Shown piece after piece: positions 6,212 through 10,546 of a stretch of 10,546 bases of DNA. This stretch comes from an uncultured Porphyromonadaceae bacterium (GTDB taxonomy: Bacteria; Bacteroidota; Bacteroidia; Bacteroidales; Muribaculaceae): contig CAJJOO010000019.1 of assembly GCA_905193395.1 (NCBI GenBank), positions 1 through 10,546 on the forward strand. Reading direction: 5' to 3'. Each line of letters opens with the position of its first letter. The first letter of the stretch is position 1. Position numbers and translations under genes: made by a program. A model generated the notes under the pieces. That model saw only the letters and a list, made by a program, of their open reading frames with translations. It ran no database searches and had not been told where the DNA came from.

Positions 6212-7413
6212 AACCCTCCACACCGCGACCACTCGAACTTCTGGCCCCTGCCCGCGACGCCGCGACGGCCATCGCCGCCATCACGCATGGCGCCGACGCC
6301 GTGTACATGGGCGCGCCGGCTTTCGGAGCGCGTGCGGCCGCCGGAAATTCAATCGAGGATTTCGAGACGGTGGTTGCGGCTGCCCAGCCTTTCGGAGTGA
6401 AGGCATATGCCGCGCTGAACACCATTCTTTATGACAGCGAACTGGAACAGGCCCGCGAAATTGCCGCCTCGCTGGCCCGCGTCGGCGTTGACGCGCTCAT
6501 AATCCAGGATCCGGCACTGCTGACGATGGATTTGCCACCGATTGAACTCCACGCCTCAACACAGTGGAACGCCACCACCCCGCAGGCTCTGGCCACACTG
6601 TCCCGCGCCGGGCTGGCGCAACTCGTTGTTCCACGCGAATTTTCGCTCGACGACATCCGCGCCACCGCAGCCGCCGCCCCCGAATCGCGCCTCGAAGCCT
6701 TTGTCCACGGCGCCCTGTGCGTCAGTTACAGCGGACGCTGCTATGCCGGGCAGGTGCTTTCCGGACGCAGCGCCAACCGCGGCGCGTGCCCACAGATATG
6801 CCGACTGCCCTTCACACTGACCGACGGCAGCGGACGCCCGGTGACGCCGCCCGACGGCCTCCCCGCCACACGCCACTGGCTCTCGCTGGCCGACATGAAC
6901 CGCATCGACCATCTGGCCGAAATGGCCGACGCCGGAATCTCATCGTTCAAAATCGAGGGGCGCCTGAAATCGGCCGCATACGTCAAGAACGTCACTGCCG
7001 CCTACCGCAAGGCCCTAGACCGCGTCATCGAGGCATCACAGGGCCGCTATTGCCGAGCATCATATGGGCGCAGCGACTTCTCATTCCGCCCCGATCCGGT
7101 GCTGAGTTTCAACCGCGGCTTCACCTCATATTTCCTCACCGGCTCCGATAAAAAACATATAACATCCTGGTTCACGCCAAAATGGACCGGACAGCCCGTA
7201 GCGAAAGTCATCCGGACCTCCCGCGGCATGATGACAGTAGACGACGCATCGGCCCTGGCCAACGGCGACGGACTGGGCTGGTTCGACAGCAAGCGCCGCT
7301 TCAAAGGCTTCCGCGTGAACCGCGTGGATTCCGGCAACCGCATTGTGGCCGCTCCCGGCGCGGAAGTCCCCTCCCGGCACCATACTATACCGCAACAACG
7401 ATGTGAGGTTTGA
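6208..7413 (+). CDS. U32 family protein, N-terminal fragment as the sequence stands
   Basis: This is the polypeptide predicted if no frameshifting occurs. The ATG at 6208 overlaps the preceding stop (ATGA). The TIM-barrel-like start LELLAPARDAATAIAAITHG is typical of U32. The signature runs through EAFVHGALCVSYSGRCYAG, with cysteines 171, 178, 194 and 198 (the last two in ACPQIC) that in RlhA/TrhP-type proteins are thought to hold an iron-sulfur cluster. KIEGRLKS follows at about 250. Residues after 388 (about 13, from the S of PSRHH) are out of the true frame. An upstream in-frame extension to 6094 lies inside the PHP gene and is not used. Confidence 0.75.
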   Translation: MKPSTPRPLELLAPARDAATAIAAITHGADAVYMGAPAFGARAAAGNSIEDFETVVAAAQPFGVKAYAALNTILYDSELEQAREIAASLARVGVDALIIQDPALLTMDLPPIELHASTQWNATTPQALATLSRAGLAQLVVPREFSLDDIRATAAAAPESRLEAFVHGALCVSYSGRCYAGQVLSGRSANRGACPQICRLPFTLTDGSGRPVTPPDGLPATRHWLSLADMNRIDHLAEMADAGISSFKIEGRLKSAAYVKNVTAAYRKALDRVIEASQGRYCRASYGRSDFSFRPDPVLSFNRGFTSYFLTGSDKKHITSWFTPKWTGQPVAKVIRTSRGMMTVDDASALANGDGLGWFDSKRRFKGFRVNRVDSGNRIVAAPGAEVPSRHHTIPQQRCEV

Positions 7414-8080
7414 AGCCATGATGGAACGCAGCGACACCGCGCGGCGCAGCATCGCCGTCGACATCACCCTCCGAATGGCCGCCGACGGCCGCCCCGTGAT
7501 TGACCTCGCCGACGAACGCGGCCTGCGCGTCTCCGTGGCCGCTGAAAAGCCCTGCACAGACCACGCCAAGACCGACCAAAGTACCCGACGCCGCGAAGAA
7601 CTCGGCCGACTCGGCGGCACCATCTACCGCGCGGAAAAAATCGAAGACCTCTGCGGCGACGCCTTCATTCCGGCCTCGGTGCTGGCACGACTGCGCCGCG
7701 AGGCACTTGAAGCGCTGGACCGCGCCGCCGACATCGCCCGGCGCCCGGCCCGGCGCCGACCCGACCTGCTGACCGCGGACGCCCTCGCCGGACTTCACAC
7801 CAGATACACCCACAACATAGCCAACAGCAAGGCGGCCGAATTCTACACCCGCCACGGCGCTGAAATCGGAGAAAAAGCCCTCGAGACCGCGCCGCAGAAA
7901 GGCGAGGTGCAGGTGATGACCACACGCTACTGCCTGCGCCGCGAACTCGGCGCCTGCCTGCGTACCCCAGGAGCCGCAAAACTGCCACGCGGACTCTATC
8001 TCGACGCGCCCGCCGGCCGATTAAGGCTGGAATTCGACTGCGCCAACTGCCAGATGAATATTTATACAAACTCAAAATAA
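7343..8080 (+). CDS. U32 family protein, C-terminal (DUF3656-containing) fragment
   Basis: The true coding content of this frame begins at about 7370 with PPGTILYRNND. The TTG at 7343 only marks where the frame opens, and the first ATGs are at 7418 and 7421. The fragment covers the DUF3656-like region and the family's C-terminal end, with TYCLRR-like, GAC and FDCANC cysteines at 7931, 7955, 8039 and 8048, a second likely metal site. The gap to galE is 9 nt. Independent translation seems unlikely without coupling to the upstream fragment, whose stop (7411-7413) lies just before the ATG at 7418. Confidence 0.6.
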   Translation: MWPLPARKSPPGTILYRNNDVRFEAMMERSDTARRSIAVDITLRMAADGRPVIDLADERGLRVSVAAEKPCTDHAKTDQSTRRREELGRLGGTIYRAEKIEDLCGDAFIPASVLARLRREALEALDRAADIARRPARRRPDLLTADALAGLHTRYTHNIANSKAAEFYTRHGAEIGEKALETAPQKGEVQVMTTRYCLRRELGACLRTPGAAKLPRGLYLDAPAGRLRLEFDCANCQMNIYTNSK

Positions 8081-8089
8081 CCAGACAAA

Positions 8090-9124
8090 ATGAACAAAAA
8101 CAGAATCCTCGTAACAGGCGGTACCGGATACATCGGTTCCCACACCACTGTCGAACTCTTCCAGGCAGGTTTTGACGTGGTTATCATTGACAATCTGTCA
8201 AACTCCAACGAATCTGTTCTTGACAATATCGAAAAAATCACCGGACGCCGCCCCGACTTCGTCAAAGGCGACTGCAGCGACCGCGAGACAATGAAACGGC
8301 TGTTCGACTCCTACGACGACATTGCCGGCGTGATAAACTTCGCCGCCTCGAAAGCCGTCGGCGAGTCGATGGAAAAACCCTTGCTTTACTACCGCAATAA
8401 CCTCAATATCCTGATGAATATCCTCGAGAACATGGACAGCCACGGTGTCACCGGCATGGTCCAGTCCTCATCGTGCACCGTCTATGGCGAACCCGACGTC
8501 AACCCCGTAACCGAGGAATCGCCCATAAAGAAGGCCACCTCGCCCTACGGCAACACCAAGCAGATGGCCGAGGACATCATCACCGACACAATAAATGCCG
8601 GCGCCCGCTTCAAGGCCGTGATTCTGCGCTACTTCAACCCTGTCGGCGCACATCCCTCGGCACTTATCGGCGAACTGCCCAACGGCGTTCCCCAGAACCT
8701 CATCCCCTATCTGACACAGACCGCAATCGGCATCCGCGAACGCCTCAGCGTGTTCGGCGACGACTACGACACCCCCGACGGGTCATGCATCCGCGACTTC
8801 ATCAACGTCGTTGACCTGGCCAAGGCCCACGTCACGGCCATCAAGCGCATGCTCGGCGGCCAAAGCGAGGATTCCATCGAAATCTTCAACCTCGGCACCG
8901 GCGAGGGCGTATCCGTGCTGCAACTCATCAACACCTTCCGCGAGGCAACCGGCGTCGACGTTCCGTATGTCATCGCCCCGCGCCGCCACGGCGACATCGT
9001 AAAGGTTTGGGCCGACCCCTCGCGCGCCAACAAGGTGCTGGGCTGGAAAGCCGAGACTTCGCTGGCCGACACAATGCGCTCAGCCTGGAACTGGCAACTC
9101 CATCTGAAAGAAACAGCGAAATAA
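8090..9124 (+). CDS. galE: UDP-glucose 4-epimerase GalE
   Basis: This 344-residue protein interconverts UDP-glucose and UDP-galactose (and in many relatives the N-acetyl forms) using tightly bound NAD. The Rossmann glycine motif GGTGYIG is at residues 10-16 and is followed by the acidic strand end VVIIDNLSNS. The catalytic triad region is intact: SSSCTVYG with the active Ser/Thr at about 128-130, and the YxxxK pair Y153/K157 in SPYGNTK. RYFNPVGAHPSALIGE and the substrate-binding block DGSCIRDFINVVDLAKAH are typical of GalE. The length agrees with the family (E. coli 338). It starts 9 nt after the U32 gene and ends 13 nt before the phosphatase gene, so it is probably co-transcribed. No galK or galT is nearby, which points to surface-glycan precursor supply as much as galactose use. 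Confidence 0.96.
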   Translation: MNKNRILVTGGTGYIGSHTTVELFQAGFDVVIIDNLSNSNESVLDNIEKITGRRPDFVKGDCSDRETMKRLFDSYDDIAGVINFAASKAVGESMEKPLLYYRNNLNILMNILENMDSHGVTGMVQSSSCTVYGEPDVNPVTEESPIKKATSPYGNTKQMAEDIITDTINAGARFKAVILRYFNPVGAHPSALIGELPNGVPQNLIPYLTQTAIGIRERLSVFGDDYDTPDGSCIRDFINVVDLAKAHVTAIKRMLGGQSEDSIEIFNLGTGEGVSVLQLINTFREATGVDVPYVIAPRRHGDIVKVWADPSRANKVLGWKAETSLADTMRSAWNWQLHLKETAK

Positions 9125-9137
9125 AATCCGGGCAGAC

Positions 9138-10433
9138 ATGAGAATCACACATTATATATATAGGGCCTTTGCCGCCGCAGCATTATTCACATTCGCAACG
9201 GCCCCGGCACAGACCACTGTCGACGACATCGCCGCCACTCCGGGAAAAGCTGGAGGCGTATATTATGCCTATCCGGTTTCCTCGTCGCTGAACACCGCAC
9301 CGCCCGAAGGCTACAAGCCATTCTATATCAGCCACTACGGCAGACATGGCTCGCGCTACCTCATCAGCGACGAAGACTATACCGTGATTCTCGACCGCCT
9401 GAAAGACGCCGCCGCCCACGATGCCCTAACGCCTCTGGGCATCGACCTGATGAACCGTCTCGACACCGTGTGGCAGGAAGCCCGCGGGCGCGGCGGCGAA
9501 CTATCGCCCCTCGGCTACCGCCAGCATCGCGCCATCGCCCGCCGCATGTACGAGGCTTTTCCAGAGATCTTTACCGATGGTGCAGACATCAAGGCCTCGT
9601 CCACGGTGGTGATGCGCTGCGCACATTCCATGTTCGCCTTCATCGAAGGGCTGAAAGAACAGAATCCCCGGCTGGAGATTCCTCGCGAAAGTTCCCGGCG
9701 CAACATGTATTTTCTGAACTACTACTCGCCTGAATCCGGCCCTATGAGCGGTCATGACGGCCCATGGTACCAGACATGGAAGCGCTACCGCAGAGAACAC
9801 ACCAATCCCGACCGCCTCATCGGCACGATATTCAGCGACAGCACCTACGTCGGCCGCTGGATTGACCCCGTCGAATTCGCCTGGCAACTCTACTGGGTGG
9901 CCGTCGACATGCAGAATATGGAAACGCGGCAGACATTCACTGGCCTGTTCACGCCACAGGAACTGTTTGACATGTGGAAGGTATTCAATTTCAACTTTTT
10001 CGCCTGCAATTCCAACTACGCACCGGCGGCCGGCGTCTTCGTGGCAAACGCCTCGAATCTGGTGCGCGACATCGTGGACGAAGCCGACCGCAGCATCGCC
10101 TCCGGCACCCATGGAGCCACCCTGCGCTTCGGCCACGACGGCAACATAATCCCACTGGCGGCCCTGTTGCGCCTGCCCGGCGCATTCACCGACGAAACCG
10201 ATCCCGACCGCCTCGCCGAGGTGTGGAACGATTATGCGATCTCGCCCATGGCGGCCAACGTGCAGATTGTCTTCTTCCGCAACGACAGCGGCGACGTGAT
10301 TGCCAAAATAATGCTGAACGAACGCGAGACCTCTGTTCCGGTGGAAAGCGACATCCTGCCGTTCTACCACTGGAACGATCTCCGGCACTATTTAACAGAC
10401 ATTTGCAAGGCGGCCGAAGACATTACGGACTGA
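9138..10433 (+). CDS. Exported histidine-type (acid) phosphatase
   Basis: This 431-residue protein belongs to clade 2 of the histidine phosphatase superfamily, which holds acid phosphatases, phytases and MINPP-like enzymes. A signal peptide spans about residues 1-25 (RAFAAAALFTFATAPAQ), so it acts in the periplasm or at the surface. The phosphate-binding motif RHGSR is at 69-73 with nucleophile H70. A further arginine-containing motif ASSTVVMRCAHS lies near 155-165, and the proton-donor motif is HD at 333-334 (FGHDGNI) rather than the HAE of MINPP phytases. All catalytic elements appear intact. The substrate cannot be told from the sequence: dietary inositol phosphates and other phosphomonoesters are candidates. 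It starts 13 nt after galE. No T-tract terminator is visible directly after its stop. Confidence 0.9.
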   Translation: MRITHYIYRAFAAAALFTFATAPAQTTVDDIAATPGKAGGVYYAYPVSSSLNTAPPEGYKPFYISHYGRHGSRYLISDEDYTVILDRLKDAAAHDALTPLGIDLMNRLDTVWQEARGRGGELSPLGYRQHRAIARRMYEAFPEIFTDGADIKASSTVVMRCAHSMFAFIEGLKEQNPRLEIPRESSRRNMYFLNYYSPESGPMSGHDGPWYQTWKRYRREHTNPDRLIGTIFSDSTYVGRWIDPVEFAWQLYWVAVDMQNMETRQTFTGLFTPQELFDMWKVFNFNFFACNSNYAPAAGVFVANASNLVRDIVDEADRSIASGTHGATLRFGHDGNIIPLAALLRLPGAFTDETDPDRLAEVWNDYAISPMAANVQIVFFRNDSGDVIAKIMLNERETSVPVESDILPFYHWNDLRHYLTDICKAAEDITD

Positions 10434-10458
10434 AAGTGGCGCTTAAAGGAGGCATTAG

Positions 10459-10489
10459 TTGCAACTGACGGGAATTTTTTGTAACTTTG
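10459..10489 (+). promoter_or_regulatory. Promoter for the gene leaving the window on the right
   Basis: TTG at 10459-10461 and TAACTTTG at 10482-10489 are again 20 nt apart, the same arrangement as at 2862-2892. Transcription should begin near 10495. The -33 element sits inside a perfect 10-bp palindrome, AGTTGCAACT (10457-10466). Confidence 0.75.
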
Positions 10490-10538
10490 CCGCGCTAATT
10501 TATTGTCTATAGCCTCAAAAAAAATTCAAGAACTGAAT

Positions 10539-10546
10539 ATGAAGTT
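10539..10546 (+). CDS. Start of an unidentified gene (cut by window end)
   Basis: An ATG at 10539 is followed by AAG and two more bases. It lies about 45 nt after the predicted transcription start, with an A8 run at 10517-10524 upstream, both usual for a translated leader in this phylum. Nothing can be said about the product. Confidence 0.35.

Larger units (their letters stand above)
6208..8080 (+). pseudogene. U32 peptidase-family protein (RlhA-like), split by a +1 frameshift
   Basis: Two adjacent frames together encode one U32 protein of about 623 residues, the size of RlhA/YdcP-type members with a DUF3656 tail. E. coli relatives take part in RNA hydroxylation (RlhA for 23S rRNA C2501, TrhP for tRNA) rather than proteolysis. 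The N-terminal frame (6208-7371) carries the U32 signature. The C-terminal frame (from about 7373) carries the tail starting PPGTILYRNND. The break lies at CCCC (7368-7371) followed by TCCC: removing one C restores a continuous reading AEV-PPGTILY. A sequencing or assembly error, a recent mutation, or slippage of proline tRNA from CCC to CCT are all possible. The tail shows no further damage, so any break must be recent. If real, it would separate the two cysteine clusters (6718-6801 and 7931-8050) into different polypeptides. Confidence 0.8.

Noticed and set aside
9501..10388. Minus-strand open frame of 295 codons opposite the histidine phosphatase gene
   Set aside because: The plus strand encodes an intact enzyme with RHGSR and HD motifs; the opposite frame is a codon-bias shadow.
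10445..10452. AAAGGAGG, a perfect Shine-Dalgarno-like sequence after the phosphatase stop
   Set aside because: No ATG or GTG follows at a usable distance, the only nearby candidate is a TTG within the -33 element, and genes in this phylum rarely use such sites. Probably chance.

Overview
The window comes from a Bacteroidota chromosome, most likely a GC-rich member of the Bacteroidales (Muribaculaceae or Rikenellaceae are plausible, but I cannot choose between them by eye). The reasons are: the intergenic boxes match the Bacteroidetes sigma factor signature TTG-N20-TAnnTTTG (TAACTTTG three times); start codons are preceded by A-rich stretches rather than Shine-Dalgarno motifs; the coding DNA is GC-rich while the intergenic DNA is AT-rich; and several proteins belong to families typical of that phylum (DUF6377 regulator, TPR/PD40 protein, Bacteroidetes-type MutL, U32 protein with a DUF3656 tail). 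All genes recognised lie on the + strand.

Layout. Positions 3-869 are the 3' half of mutL. Positions 903-2459 encode a membrane-spanning DUF6377 protein with periplasmic TPR-like repeats and a cytoplasmic HTH-like end. Positions 2460-2902 contain no protein gene of normal size but are rich in structure: a 9-bp perfect dyad (2547-2587), a TAACTTTG box (2612-2619), a candidate structured RNA of about 180 nt (about 2626-2805) ending in an intrinsic terminator, and a second, well-formed promoter (2862-2892). From there a closely spaced run of genes follows: an exported TPR/PD40 protein (2903-4324), flotillin-like floA (4377-5351), a PHP-family histidinol-phosphatase-like enzyme (5402-6211), an RlhA-like U32 protein split by a +1 frameshift (6208-8080), galE (8090-9124) and an exported histidine acid phosphatase (9138-10433). 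A third TTG-N20-TAACTTTG promoter (10459-10489) precedes a start codon at 10539 whose gene leaves the window.

How the genes fit together. Spacing from 2903 to 10433 (52, 50, -4, 9 and 13 nt) is compatible with one or a few overlapping transcripts of housekeeping and envelope genes: membrane organisation (FloA), RNA modification (U32), nucleotide-sugar supply (GalE) and phosphate scavenging (histidine phosphatase). No single pathway joins them, and I see no mobile element, CRISPR array, tRNA or rRNA.

The most interesting items are the candidate small RNA at about 2626-2805, whose 5' and 3' ends pair and which holds three internal hairpins, and the single-base frameshift in a C-tract of the U32 gene (7368-7371). 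Everything else looks like an ordinary core-genome segment.
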